Counted from the first letter of the stretch, positions 35,455 through 48,455 are shown. The stretch: DNA of 64,000 nucleotides from Bostrychus sinensis (GCA_020698575.1 CM036250.1:24936000-24999999), one strand, 5' to 3'. Notes: generated from the sequence alone by a model not told the origin. Translations and numbers: made by a program.

Positions 35455-35890
35455 GTCTAGCCACAAGAAGTCGCAAGCCAGTGAACTCTTTGTGCCAGTC
35501 CCAAACCTGGATAAATGGAGAGGATTGTATCAGAAAGGGCATTTGGTAATAAACCATACTGCCTTATGGATGCCCGATCCTGTCAGACCTCGGAAGCTAA
35601 GCAGGGTAGGGCCTGGTCAGTACCTGGATGGGAGACCGCTGGGGAACACCAGGAAGCCGGTGTGAATGTGAGTGAGTGAGTGGGGACTATGGATGGAAAT
35701 TAGCTCTGAGCTATAATCCGGTGTATTTACGGCACTAGCCGTTCATTAATACACGCTGTCCCATATAAATAAAAAAAAAAAAAATAAAATAATAATAATA
35801 ATAATAATAATAAAATAAAACCTATGCCAAATGAATATACACACCACTGCCTGTTAAGCTTTTGCTGTGGGAACCCAAGAAGGCAAAAGC
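35455..35890 (+). repeat. SINE (CCACAAGGGGTCACAAGCCAG family) split by a 5S-derived SINE
   Basis: Left half 35455-35550 (GCCACAAGAAGTCGCAAGCC, CCTGGATAAATGGAGAGG, AGAAAGGGCATTTGG); right half from 35822 (CCTATGCCAAATGAATATAC … GCTGTGGGAACCCAAGAAGG). The two halves join to the order seen in the copy at 10820. Confidence 0.65.
35552..35821 (+). repeat. 5S rRNA-derived SINE (SINE3-like)
   Basis: 35570-35655 closely follows vertebrate 5S rRNA, including the internal promoter: TGCCCGATCCTGTCAGACC, TCGGAAGCTAAGCAGGGT, GGGCCTGGTCAGTACCTGG, ATGGGAGACCGCTGGGGAA. It continues into a LINE-type tail (ATTAGCTCTGAGCTATAATCC … CACGCTGTCCCATATAAAT) and an A/AAT-rich end. That composition fits a 5S-headed SINE sharing its 3' end with a partner LINE. 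Confidence 0.75.
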
Positions 35891-36097
35891 CAACAAGAAA
35901 ATAGTTAAACCACCACTTTAAGTATTATTTTCCACATTTATTGAATACTGGGACAGGGCAAACAGCAAATTAGGGACAGAGATGGGGGAATGACATGAAG
36001 CAAATTGGCCGATGCTCCGGTGTGTGGTGTGCACTTAACCTGGTGAGACACCAAGACAGCCATGTTAAATTACCATTTACTTTAGAGCAGTGCTTCC

Positions 36098-36994
36098 TAG
36101 GGATGGAAATTGATAAGATTTTATCAATGTCAATACCATTGTCGATTCTGCTTATCGATCCAGTTCTTTATCAATTCTTTTATTGATTCCTGATGTATCT
36201 GTGAATAAAAATGAACTAGATTTGTGCCATACAGTTTATTATAAAGCAGAAAGAGAAGCTCATTTTTATTTTCATGTATGTGGGCCTATTTTAAACCGGG
36301 CTCACTAAACGTGTACTAATGTACAGTGGAAATGTGGAAATGTATGCTTTTTAAATAAACAGGATTGTGGCTTTAATATTGATTTAGGGGCAGCAGAAGC
36401 AGCTTTGCACCTGTCTGTCTGAATAAACCACTCATTAAACTAAACCGTGGTCTGTGTTACTGTGACAGTGCAAAGCAGGGAGGGGCCACATCAGCGTCAA
36501 ACAGGTGAGGGTCAAACAGGTGAGGGTCAGACAAGTGGAAAAGGATTCAGAGTTTTCTACGGAGATTTTTCTCATTCTATCGCTCGCTCCCTTCCATACT
36601 GGACATTTAGCTCCTACCTGCACGGCTCTCTGGCTTCACTCTGGTGTGTCCACGCACTGGGACGCGAGCGCGCCAGGCTCCGTGCGTCTCCACCTCCACG
36701 CTGCCGTGTCCCGTGAGCGCATGTTCATTAATTAGAGAGAAGAGAACGACATGCAATGCGCTTTGTAAGCTACTCATCGAAGACGACTTTTGCAGCGAAG
36801 TGAAAGTAAAAAAAAAGTTAGAGGCGCTGCTCGGGAGCAGGGCGGGTCTCGGAGCAAAACCTGCTCATACAAACGCAGCTGCCCAAAGCAGCATCGATAA
36901 GAGGGATTGTTAACGGCGGAGGCAAACAATTCCGATGGATTGGAAAAATTAGAAATAGTTCTCAGGTAGAACCGGGTTTTGATGCCCATCCCTT
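36098..36994. mobile_element. hAT-type element with CpG-rich interior
   Basis: Ends TAGGGATGGAAATTGATAAG and inward from the right AAGGGATGGGCATCAAAACC. Flanks GTGCTTCC (36090-36097) and GTGATTCC (36995-37002) form an 8-bp duplication with one mismatch. The interior from 36480 to 36900 is CpG-rich and has a short AGGTGAGGGTCAAAC tandem near 36500. No transposase. Confidence 0.65.
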
Positions 36995-38272
36995 GTGATT
37001 CCTAAATGGTGGACCAGGGTCCTCAGAGTGCAAATATAGTTTCAATGTTCAAATCATTTGAAGACTAAATATGATTTTAATTTCATGAAATGATGAATAT
37101 AAATTACTTGTGCCATAAAGATTGCTCACAACAAAAAAGAAAAAAGTTAGATTGGCTCCAACAATCAGTTCTTATGGGCTATAAAAGGGTGGGGACTGAC
37201 ACCTCTGCCTTACTGTATATAACCATGTAGACTGTCTATATTATCTAGTATTTGTTTGTCAATTATTTAATCAATTCACTTTTATACATTTTGAAATGGC
37301 TCTTGTTTTTGCTTTGGCTAATGTGTCTCCAAAGCTTATTCTAGACCTCCACCAGAAGTTTTGAAATTATAAATACATTTGGATCCTGCCAGCTTTCATT
37401 CTCTGTATTCTTTTTAACCATTGCTATGTTATTATCCTATTCACGTCACTCAAACAAAGTCTTATTCATTTTGGTATCATTAAGAGTTTATATATTTATC
37501 TGTAATTTGTGCTTTGAGCTTGCTTATCCCTCCACACTGCTTATGTGCGACATCTTGTTCTTATACAAGTGACTCACAGCTAATGGCCTCCAATTTTTCT
37601 CATTAGTTAATTATGTTTCATGATTATGTGCATCACATCTCAGAGGATAGCTTTTAGGCTTCAGGTAACTGATCACCTTTTGCTGAATTCAAAATGTCTT
37701 TTTTGCGTTGGTTTAATTGCCATAGTCACTTATTATGTCAGCCTGTTTTCTTCAGCCTCAGCGTCATGTCTGGATGATCTTGTGGGAACTTTTGCAGCAG
37801 CAGCGTCTCGTTGCAGCATATATTTGGGGTCAGAAGGCAATGGAAAGAGCTTGATCAGAGATAATGGTGGTGCCCACTGCTCCTCGTGTAATCACACTTT
37901 CTGCTCAAGCCGTGCTGCCCAGTATCATTTTCCTCTCAGTCTGTAAAGCCCATTTCCTCTCATAGACGTGTTTGTAGGTCACTGTGGTGACACCTGGACC
38001 AGCCACAGCTCACTGACACATACAGATCCGCATAATCAATGGCAGCTTTTGACTTGGTCCACTAAGATGTGATCAATCTGTTCCATGTTTTTGTTTGCTC
38101 TTTTTGTACGACTGCAGCCAATTTGGATTTCTTTGTTCAGTGTAGAACAAGCCTTTGTGACTCATTACATGTTCATTGTTATTTGTGTTTTTGCACAAAA
38201 GCAGTGGCTTTCAAAAGTGGTACAACATGATGTGAGGGTGCCAAATGAATCATGTCTTTAGTGGCAAACCTC

Positions 38273-38640
38273 CAAAGGTGCAAAGTAACTTTACAATTAC
38301 TCAAGTAAATTTACTTTTATTTGTGAAATTATTTCTTAAACTACTCAGGTACTGCATGACTGCCTAAATGAATCTAAATAGAACTGAAATATTAATGAAG
38401 GAAAATGTTTTTGTTTTTCCTTAACAGTATTTTTAGATCTTGGTGGCAAAGTGAGTAGCATGCTCGCATTGTACTAATAGTAGTAGAAGTAGTATTCTAG
38501 ACTTTGCAACAAAGTAATTTGTACTTCACAGTTTACATTTGATACCTAAAAATCCTCTACTTATAATTGAAATTTTCTGCTTAAGTAATATTACTTTTGA
38601 AGTATTGTCATGAATATTTATTTCTGTTTCTCCACTTTTT
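38273..38640. mobile_element. Tol2-like hAT remnant
   Basis: CAAAGGTGCAAAGTAACTTTAC, ATTACTCAAGTAAATTTAC, ACTCAGGTACTGC and, at the right, TAAGTAATATTACTTTTG. AGT triplets occur at 38478-38500. Right end approximate. Confidence 0.5.
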
Positions 38641-39027
38641 GCCTCCAGTTTGAGTTCGAAATACCAGACTCTAGTCATTACCACTTTGCTATACCTAACA
38701 CTGAAAGCTCACATATTGAATGCTTTTCTTCATACTGCCCTAAAAAACACATTGTTCTCTCTTGAATACATTTTCAAAAATCTCCTTGATCCTTTGGTCT
38801 CTAGAGTTTTTATGCTGTAACATATAGCCTGACTGCACTCTGTTGAATGTCAGAATTAATGGCAGTACCTCCTGACAGACACTGTAAAGGGCTTTGACAA
38901 CTCATCTCCATCTGAACACAACCCATATGCCATTAACCACGCATTTACCCTTCTGCATGACTTTTATTCAAATTATTTATGACCAATTTCCTGCCACTAT
39001 AAAGAGATTAGATTATAAGAAATATAG

Positions 39028-39360
39028 GTGACACTTAATGACTATGGACTATGAAGCATTAGTAAGCAGTTAATACATTGTTTACAAAGCATTACTGCAA
39101 CATGAATGAAGTCCATTAGGTTATAAACATTTTTATTAGTGTAATTGAAAAACTGTTATCATTAATGTTAATTCACTATTTATAAACCTTTTTTCATGAA
39201 ATAGTTGTTAATTACCTGAGATATTTTTAAGTATTACTGAAATATATTAATGTTACTTTTAAAAAGCCACAATACTAATACACAATACTAAGATCATAAT
39301 ATGTGCAATTCTAACCTGACAGTATAGCAAATAACCATAAAAGATTTCAACTTTTTCAGG
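39028..39360. repeat. Possible MITE (GGTGACACTTAATGACTATG)
   Basis: AT-rich segment with TGACACTTAATG, AGCAGTTAATACATTG and AAACATTTTTATTAG, resembling the GGTAACACTTTA class. A similar AT-rich segment is at 52290-52510. Ends not defined. Confidence 0.25.
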
Positions 39361-40304
39361 ACTTATATTCCTTCTTGTTTTGTGGCTTACGAATGTATAC
39401 TGCCAAGGTTTTAAATAGTAACAAGGTGTGAGAATAAAATGTTACTAGGAAGGATCTGAGAAAGTTGCCCAATCAGGATGCTTTCATTACTGCGTCAAGA
39501 GCCTTTAAAGACTGTTCTCAAAAGTTCATGAAAATTTTAAATATTCATAAATAATGTACACAGTTTCAAAATGTGCCAACCACTGCTTTGTTCCTTTACT
39601 GTAACAGGTTTATGTAACACCAAAGTTATGTAATAATCCATATACAGCAGTGACAGCCATGCCACAGTAAAGTCACAAATAACAAGCTTTACTATCTACT
39701 GTAGCAAAAGTGACTTCCTGCTACTGAGCCATTACTCTCACCCTGCATCCATCAAAGTAATGGCGCGATCTGGTGGAACAGCAAGCAATTTAAAGGGGAT
39801 CAAGCCCTTTTTTTCCCCCTCACTGCACTGAGTCAGCTTTAGGATACATCTGACCTGTAATGCTACGCTCATGCTTTCAATGCTTTTTACATCCTAAGTG
39901 TTGTTGCGTTGCAAAGAAATGTGTGTTCAACTCCACAGTGCGATGCTGTTTCATGTGAAGTGAAGAGACCAGTGGGAGGACGTGTAAAAATGCATAGCAA
40001 CAGACTCTCTCCCGTTCTCACTCTCTCACACACTTGCAAAGACAAATAAGTACAAGCATGTACCGATATAGCACACACCATAGGCTCTGCAGAATAATAA
40101 TGGCCCTGTTTTACAGATTACACCCTTTGGCAAGTGATGCAAATGGCATCACACAACAGGAATTAGCCTCCATTTGTGAATCACCAGCAACAGTCGAAGG
40201 GAAAGCATGCACCGCTGCCCACCCGGATCCACTCATCTCTCAGGTCACACAAACCCATCGGCTGTGTGCCTTTCCATTTTAGTCACTCTGCTCCTCAGAA
40301 ATAT

Positions 40305-40460
40305 GCCAGAACTAAACCAGGACTTTACAGAACTAAACCAATAATGAACTAGAACTAAACCAGAACCCAACCTTGACTACACCAAAACTAGTGCAAGAAC
40401 TAAACCAGAGCAAAACCAAGATTAAGCCACAACTAAACTAGAACTAATTCTGGATCCCAG
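40305..40460. repeat. Dispersed minisatellite array, CCAGGACTAAA type
   Basis: Degenerate units AGAACTAAACC, CCAGGACTTTA, AACTAAACCAG, in the orientation of 3049-3760. Confidence 0.6.
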
Positions 40461-40924
40461 TGCACACAAAAGGATGGTGCATGTGGTTACAATCTTGGAT
40501 GTTTACCAAAAAACCTTGCCGTATCAAATCTGCTTTTGATAAATTCATGAAGTAAGACGTGGTTGGTTGTTGAGGCATGATCGCATTCCAAAAATATGTT
40601 ACAGTTCATTTGAATGACACACAGCTCTCGCGTAGCGCCAATCAGCCCATAATCCAGTTATGTGGATTAAATTCTTACTGCAGCTTATTTGGATCAGGGC
40701 TAACAAGAAATTAATTGAAAAGGGTTGACCCTATAGGAATAAATCTGCAGTTCAGCTTGCGGCGCAGCCTGAGAAAAGGGCTCAAAGTGGGTGGCGACAC
40801 TGGTGTTAAAATTTGGAACACAATATGCTTTGGTAGTCCATCTGGATTACTCACACATGCTGGTATCATCGATAGCTGGAAGGGCACAAACAAATCACAA
40901 AATGCTTCTTCAAACTACTAAAGA

Positions 40925-41130
40925 CATTGGTTTAATCCTGGTTTAGCCATGGTTTAGCCTTGGTTTAGATCTGGGTTAGTCCTAGTTTAGTCCTGGTTTA
41001 ATCTTGATTTAGTTCAGGCATAGTTTTGGTTTAGATTTGGTATGATCCTGTTTTAACTGAATCTTGGTTTACTTCTTCTGGTTTAGTTTGGGTATAGTTC
41101 TGGCTTAGTCCTGGTTTAGTTCTGGAACAA
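40925..41130. repeat. Dispersed minisatellite array, TTTAGTCCTGG orientation
   Basis: TGGTTTAGCCATGGTTTAG, AGTCCTAGTTTAGTCCTGG and CTTAGTCCTGGTTTAG units, opposite orientation to the array at 40305. The two lie 465 bp apart. Confidence 0.6.
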
Positions 41131-41689
41131 AAAACAAACAAACAAAAAAAAAAACTCCAGTAGTCCTTCTGTATCACTCAGATGCTGATACCATAAATAG
41201 CTGGAAAATGCTTATTCAACCCATTTAAACGCATAAAGACAATCCTGTTTGTATTTTTGGACGCGCTAATTTCAAACAGTGTGCCGCTGAAATCCGAAGT
41301 AAGTCTATGTTACCTACAGATGCACGAAATTTCACAAGGACCTGAAACACTGTAATTAAGGGCTGACACTTTTCTGCTCCTCTCCAACTGTGTGTGGGAT
41401 GGCCTGAAATAGAATTGCAGGGTTTCAACAGGCAAATCGCTCTCCTCTTTCCAGCGCACAGGCAACTCTCTCTGCATCTCGGCCTGGGAAATAGATGCTC
41501 CAGAAGCTGCTGCTATTCATGAGCTCTCAATGTGTAAGTTTTAGGGAATGGACAGGTGTGATTAGGTATTTTGACAAGTGAAGCAAGAGGAGCAGAGGGG
41601 CTTCACACAAGAGTGACTGTCTAAAATGGAAACGCACACAGCCCATCAGCTTGTGTGGCCCGAGAGATGAGTGAATCTGACAATACTGA

Positions 41690-41960
41690 TGGTGTAGTCC
41701 TGGTTCAGTTTTGGTTTACCTCTGTATAAACAAGACTAAACCTGAACTAAACTAAACTAAAATAAGAAAGGGAGCAACCGAAAGATTATAAGAAAAATAA
41801 ATAAATAAATATCTGAACTATACTGGAACTAAATTATTACTAAACCAGAAGTAAACCAGGATTAAAGCAGGGCTAAACTAGGATTAAACCAGGACTACAC
41901 CCAAACTAAACCAGGACTAAACCAAGGCTAGAGCAGGATTAACCCAGGATTAAATTATTA
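41690..41960. repeat. Dispersed minisatellite array, mixed orientation
   Basis: TAGTCCTGGTTCAG at the left, then CCAGGATTAAAGC, GGACTAAACCAAGG and AACCAGGACTACACC units from 41835. A short unit run recurs at 42378-42435. Confidence 0.55.
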
Positions 41961-42885
41961 CTTGCCCTCTTACATTTACATAAATAAATACGGATGAAAT
42001 TCTTATTGCTATTACTTTGTTATTTTTTCATTTTATCTCACTTTTAGAGAGAAAGCCAAGGATAACTATTTACCTGTCTCCATGGTGACAGACTGCTGTG
42101 CCAAGCCTTTTCTTTTTCTCATTGCACAAGGTAATTCTCTCTTCATTGTGGACCGAGAAGGCTATAAGTTCAGTGTAGGTGTGTGTAGGAAGTGTAATGT
42201 GTCTATAAATCTTAATTAATCACTGTTTGACAATAGAAAGGGAGGGAGGAGTGGCTGAGATTTGACATTTTGGGCCGAGGTTTAAGCCAGAGGGGCGGCT
42301 AGTGTCAGTGGAGCAGTAGGTTACTGGATCAGTACAATGTGTGCCACTGTGAGCATATCAAAATGTTCCTTTCTATACCAGGAATAAACCAGGACTGAAA
42401 CAGAACTAAATCATGATTGAACCAGGTTTATACCAAAACATATCAAAATGTCCTTTTCTATTTGCAGCAGCCTGCCTCCTGTCTGATCCTCTAAAGATGT
42501 CTGCCTCTGTTGCTGTCTGTATGTGTTATTGAACCTGCTCAGTCCTGAATGTCAATCTGAGCTGCTCCTGCTGAGCCATTAGCATCAGGAAAGCAGTAGG
42601 TGAAAAGATGAGCCCACATCTCACCCATCTGTTGTTTCATTTCTATATTGACCAGAAGAAGTGAAGTTAGCGCTAAGATGAGATAACATGTAAGAGCGAA
42701 ATGGATTTCTTTGCGAATGTGTGACTTTAAAACCAAGGCCTTGAACAATTATGTACTGAGCAGTGCACTGTAATATCACATTTTTCTTTCCAATACACCG
42801 CTGCTTTGCTATGGGAACATGATGTCTTTAATCCTTTTCTGAAATGGTGGTGCAGTACTGTGAAAAGTGCTTGAATTTTATAGGT

Positions 42886-43235
42886 TTACAATCCCAATTT
42901 CATATCTCATAGAACTATATTTCATTCACAATATATATTTCAGTAAGATGCAGAGTTTTAATACTGTAATAGTATTGGATGTGTTGAATTTTAGTGATCT
43001 TTGGTTTTTCAAGTGGGACTCCATTAAAAACATGCATGAATGTGTGCTGGAAATCACTTTTGATGCCTTCCTTGATCCCACCTTGTCTTTGAGATGTGTC
43101 TTTGAAATGGTCAAATATCTCACCTGATATATTGTTGATGGTCTATTGTGAATAATATATGTTTTTATGAGATTTGAAAACCATGTAATTCTGGATGTAT
43201 TTATATTTTACAGTGGGTACAATTCACAGTACAAC
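42886..43235. mobile_element. Tc1-like transposon remnant
   Basis: TTACAATCCCAATTTC at the left. The middle part GGGACTCCATTAAAAACATG and GCTGGAAATCAC resembles decayed Tc1 transposase DNA. ATATTTTACAGTGGGTACAATT stands at the right. Strongly decayed. Confidence 0.45.
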
Positions 43236-44254
43236 ACTGGTAAGATAAGATATAGCTCAGCCTTATGATATAATGAATCTTGTCATTTATTGTTCACTTT
43301 CAAACTCATTGCATTCATTCAGTTCTTTATTTTCGACTATACAAATGTGGTCTCCTTCAAACTGTTTTATTTATTTGCCCTGATGATTATGGCAATCCAA
43401 TCCACTAATTACCCCAGTGCATTTGTTCTGTATTGCGTTGCCTTATTCACACACAGTGATCAGTTGGTAATAGTGTATAATGCTGTTGCCTCAGCTGTAT
43501 GCATAAACAGGCCAGTCCCTGCAGATAACACCAGACATTTGTTATGTTTCCACTCAGCTGTTCATTTGCAGCTGCTCTTCCCAAAATTATTTGCATATTC
43601 AATTTTATTCCAATTACTGACCCCAGCGTTACATCATTTATTTGTTTGCCTCACTTCTTCCACATTCACCTGGGGAATATAGTGGAAGTGTTTGATGTTT
43701 TTTGCAGAAGTGGGGACAGCATAGGCCCTGAGGCAAAATCACTACAGCTTTTTTGGAGATAAGGTTGACAGTTTGGAAATATTTCTTTGAATGTGTTGAG
43801 TTTTCCAAAAGCACAACATAACTGAGACTTTACAAAATAGTTACCAACATGTTCTGCCTTATGTACTGCTAACAAGAGGTGATATCAACAAGTACTTATG
43901 TAGAAAGTAAAACGACTACAACTCCGAACAACTGCTGCTATATACTCAGAAATTATACTTCCTTCAAACTAAATTAAAAGTACAGTATCTATAACTTTTA
44001 TTGCAGTCATAAAGCCCTGAGATCATGAACATCGCTGTGCTCCACATTATCACAGCCGGGTTCAAATCAGACAAAATATAATTAATGACTCTCTGCAGAG
44101 CAACAACTCCTCACAGTGTTTGTTTACAATGAAATAATCAAGCTACATGAGATCAGTCAACAACCGAGAAGCTGTTAAGAGGATTATTATCTTTTTAAAA
44201 CAATTGATGGAAAGTAAGAACCGTATCTTCAATCCAACCACGATTAAATGGGTC

Positions 44255-44300
44255 ACAGACTTTTTGATCCCAACTTAAGGCAGGCTAAATGGAGAGGGTT
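44255..44300 (+). repeat. Short SINE fragment
   Basis: GGGTCACAGACTTTTTGATCCC and GGCTAAATGGAGAGGGTTTA match part of the CCACAAGGGGTCACAAGCCAG family. Confidence 0.35.
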
Positions 44301-45177
44301 TAGTAAAGACTGAGACCAAGACCAGGACAAGACCAAGACCAAATCAAAAGTGTAAATAGTACTAATAGACTTAGATGTTTTTTAGGGTTTTATTCTAAAG
44401 TTTTATCCAAAATGGCAGACTGTGTTGTGTGCTTGACGCCAGCTTACCCACACCACATACATTGATTGGAGTTGCTCTCACAGTGAAGAGCTAACAGTGG
44501 CTTGGTTCAGGCCTCTGTGTGCTTGAGCCGAGCACCTCCTCTTAAGTCAGCTTTTACATAAATGAGAGCTTTTTTCTCCCATCACTCCCTCTGCCTCTCT
44601 TCTCTCTCTCATGCACACCCACACAGCGCCTGTCACACGCCGAGGGGAGGAGGAGGAAGGTGGGTGAAGCATGACACGTGAAAAAGGAACCGCATCCACC
44701 GCTCCACATTTTATTGTTTTATTCTCTCTCTGTCTAGATAAAGACACCCCCCACCCCCCCTTTGGCTCGAATCACTAGAGCTATTGTGAATTTCTAAGGG
44801 CTTTGTTCAGAAAACGAAGCAATTTGTTGGTGAAGATCTTCTCTCCTCCGGCTCTTGATTAATCTCTGCTAATTTATGTTTAAATTAGGACGTTGTTAAT
44901 TGGATCCAAGGGAGGGCGGAGAGGCAACTTGTGGTTAAAGCGAAGTGAGCCACGGTGATGATTTATGATCTGTAAAACATGATATGCCTACAGCGAGTAT
45001 TATTATCTATTATATAAGCCAATGTTATTGTAAGAAAAGAAGATGAATGTTTGCTTGATCAAAATCTTAAATACTACACCAGTCCTGGGTGATTGTGCTG
45101 TTGAAATCTATAAAGTAGCATGCTCATCATAGTGTTTGTTTACAATAACAAAGCTACAAGAGGTGATATATAGATCT
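44301..45177. other. Non-coding stretch, nothing specific
   Basis: It has an A/G-rich GACCAAGACCAGGACAAGACC run at 44312-44340 and a C-rich run at 44747-44760. No exon found. Confidence 0.35.
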
Positions 45178-45500
45178 GTATTCCCAATTCTGAAAAAGTT
45201 GGCACAATGTGTAAAAAAGATTCAAATCATATTTTATCCACATTAAAAAAACACTCTAGGTATTGAAATGTCATTTTTTATGGTTTCATCAAAAATATGT
45301 TTTAATTTGGCAGCAAAATTCCTCTCAAAGCTTGGGCCGTGGTGACAAAAGGCTGCAAATGATCTTTTTAAAAACAAGTGGAACATTGTGCATCTAAAGT
45401 GATTCATTGCCAACATTTCAGTAAGATAGCTGAGTATATAGATTCATTTAGAAAGGCAGATTCCCTCAAGCAGCGCTACATTAAAACAGACATGATTCTG
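45178..45500 (+). mobile_element. Tc1-like transposon remnant
   Basis: TATTCCCAATTCTGAAAAAG and TTGGCACAATGTG form the terminal repeat. The right part CCCTCAAGCAGCGCTACATT and AAAACAGACATGATTCTGTA matches decayed transposase-coding DNA of the CCCCAATT family. The right half is missing, and SINE sequence follows at 45500. Confidence 0.55.
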
Positions 45501-45600
45501 TACTGTGCCAGTGTACTCTTTGTGCCGGTCCCAAGCTTGGAGAGATAGTGTTGTGCCAGGAAGATCTCCCGGTGTATACGCCAGATCAGTATGCACGCTA
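45501..45600 (+). repeat. SINE fragment
   Basis: GCCAGTGTACTCTTTGTGCC and GGTCCCAAGCTTGGAGAGAT belong to the CCACAAGGGGTCACAAGCCAG family. Confidence 0.55.
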
Positions 45601-46907
45601 GTGACTGTACTGTTAAAATCCATAAAGTTGCATGTATGTCTGTCAGATATATTAGTAAGTGAAGGTGTTGTTAACGACTGTGCACACTTATCGGTTGCCA
45701 CGGCAACTTGCTGAGTTTTTCAGCTGACCTGGAGCTGAGTCTGCTGCTCTGCTGAGGTACACTTTACATGAGTTATCAGCTTCTCCTCCTCACAGCATCC
45801 AACTCAAATAAAAACTCCACATTCAGCAGTGCACATTTTATATCATTTTTGACCGATTACAAATGACCATGACTGAACAGAGCCTTACCCTAGGGATGTA
45901 ATCAAAGAAGCTGTGCCTGCAGTTTGGACAAGATTACATTTTTTTTTTATATATTTATTTTTACAAGAGAGTAAACATACTTATTTTGCTTTTAGATGAC
46001 ACAAATGAATAGCTTTTGTTTTTACTTTGAAATAATAGACACCCAGATCTGGCAATCTCTTTGCTTCTTATTTCATTTTGGCTTTTCCCTTACACCACAT
46101 TTTGGTAACTACGTTTTCAGCATAACATAAAATTGACCCTTATGTAGTCCACATTTTGACTATGCAACTTTTGCTTTTGTGGGTCATTAGACTGTGTTTC
46201 GGACAGGTAGAAAAAAAAAAAGAAACCCCGCTTTCTGTGTGTTTCTGCAGCACTGTCACCGGACCTTTAAGTACCTCTTTGAGAGCCTACAAACAAAACA
46301 TTTGTTTTTGTTTCCACTTTTTAGAAAGCACAAATATGTGACTATTAGGCTCCATTATATGTGTGTGTGAGCGTGTCTATGATGGACGTGTTATGTGTAT
46401 TTGACCCAAATAACTTGACTTTTATGTTTGTAGTTCAGAGACAGGGCCTGTCGGTGTGGCTGTGTGAGTTTACTGTGCTCTATTTTGTGTCTCAGGTGGT
46501 TTAAGTTGCACGAGCGTTGTACATTTCAAGCAATTATATGAAAGTTAAGTTAAAAGACTCAAGGACCACATGAGGGTTAAGAAACTATTATTTAACTTTA
46601 GCTAAAATGCTGCTTATTAAAAAATGTGTTATGCCAGTTTATTTTTTTATGATGTGTAGTATTTGGTGGCTAATGCTTATTCCTCTGTAAAAACAGTTTG
46701 TTGTGTTGTTATTGTGGTCCATTTAGCTTATGGCACTTATGGCGCATTTTATCAAAAGTGGCCATATTACAAATTAAAAAGAATATAGGAATGTAATGAG
46801 GAAGTGTGAACTGCATATGTGAGCTTAAACTGTGAATAAAATATTGGCCACTTTTTCTCCATGATTAAGATTCTTCTTTGAAAGCAAGATGAGGTTATCA
46901 GCCCCAT

Positions 46908-47099
46908 TCATATTTTCTTTGCAATCAGAGCTCTCTTCAAATCATCACATACAGGGCTGTGATAGGATCTGGCCCGTCGTACCCTGTCTTTAGCTCCTCT
47001 AGAGACAAACGTTGAGTCAATCTTTGAGCTATTTACAGACTTCACAGGAGTCTTTGTGTCAGTGGTGCTAATGACAATCTTACCACGGCCCAAAGGTCA
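46908..47099 (-). CDS. Unrecognised small basic ORF, minus strand
   Basis: About 63 codons between a TGA and a TGA, RGKIVISTTDTKTPVKSVN … DRVRRARSYHSPVCDDLKRA. It is Lys/Arg-rich without low-complexity repeats, so it looks less random than other small ORFs here. There is no in-frame ATG at its 5' end, no clear acceptor, and no family I recognise. It could be part of a retrocopy or chance. Confidence 0.2.
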
Positions 47100-48169
47100 A
47101 AAAGGAAGGTTGTGTGTAATTATTATGGACTATGTTTTTGGTGCACTACAGAGAGAGAGAGAGAGGCTGTGTGTTTTTATTGCAGCCAATCACTGGTCAA
47201 GTCTTTTCACTGATTAGTTCCTGAAATAGATGAAGCTGTATTGACTGGCAGCAAAAATAGCAAGCAATCTGCGTACCCTGCCTGAGACCTGATTGCCTGG
47301 TTTACATTCTTCAATGCTAACGCAGTGGGTTTTCTGCAGCAGATATTTTACTAATATTTTAACTTATTTGATTTTTGTAACATTCTTCCCCTCCATTCTC
47401 AAGCGTCCATTGTTTTAATATTGATCGCACAATGTAATGAACATTTTAAAATACAAATTTAAACAAATGCATGGTACATAGTTACAGTACTACCCAGCCC
47501 AAATAATTATCAATAAAATATATCTCACATGTAAACACAACGACACAAAGAACAACCTGTATATTAAGAGTTTAAAAGCTTGTCGGATGCTTGTCTGTTA
47601 TGGGGTAACTCATGATTGTAGTGCAGTTAATTTTGACCAACCCCCCCCCCAAAAAAAAAAAACAAAAAAACATCTGAATCTTGTAAAAAGACAAACCTAC
47701 AAATGTATTTAGCTGATTTTTCAAGTTTCAAATAATTTGGGGGGATTAAAATTAATGGTCACAAATTACCACAGAGTAGCTGATTAGCCTCAGTCAAGCT
47801 TTTAAACTCCTAATAAACTTATATTTTTAAAAATCTGTGGGAAAACTGAATGGACATTTTTCTTCCAGCAGCAGAAGGGAACAGGCACAGTTTCACTCCA
47901 TTAGTGGGCCAGTACCCAAAAGTGGGTTGCAGAGAGGTTAAATATACGTTCAGCTTATTTGAAACCTAAACATTAACATTAAATGGTGAAACAGCTTTGC
48001 TATAGGTGGTAGTAAAATAATTTAATATTTAAAAAAAATTTAAAACTTGAGATGCAATAAAGTAATGAGTGATAAAATTGGGTCCCACAATCAGACCAGC
48101 TTTGAATCAGTGGTGTAGTGGTTGTGATGAGCTTCATTTTAACCCTAGTGTAAAACAAAACAATGCTCT

Positions 48170-48390
48170 AAATCCTTTATCCCAATGGCTATACGTCTTT
48201 TAAACTCTTTGTAATCTCCTAATGCTTTTATTTCGATTCACTAAAATGATTTTAGGGCTTATATTTAGTATTTATTATTGAGCTTTGCTGTATTTGTTGT
48301 GTGTTTAGTGGTTGTTTTTGTTTGTCTGAAATGGATGCCCCTGGAGGGATAAATAAAGTTGTCTGAATCTGAATCTGAATCTGAATCATT
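48170..48390 (+). mobile_element. 3' end of an L2-type LINE with (TCTGAA)4 tail
   Basis: AAATCCTTTATCCCAATGGC codes KSFIPMAIRLLNSL-stop, the usual C-terminus of these ORF2 proteins. The 3' UTR ends GGAGGGATAAATAAAGTTG and a short TCTGAA tandem. Confidence 0.7.
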
Positions 48391-48455
48391 TCAGAACCTG
48401 TATAACCTGGCAAGAATAATGACCTTTAACTTCATTGTTTTAACGTGATCTAAAG

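Noticed and set aside
35570..35655. 5S rRNA gene
   Set aside because: The 5' and 3' ends of the 5S sequence are degraded and it runs into a LINE-type tail and A-rich end; there is no terminator T-run directly after. A SINE explains it better.
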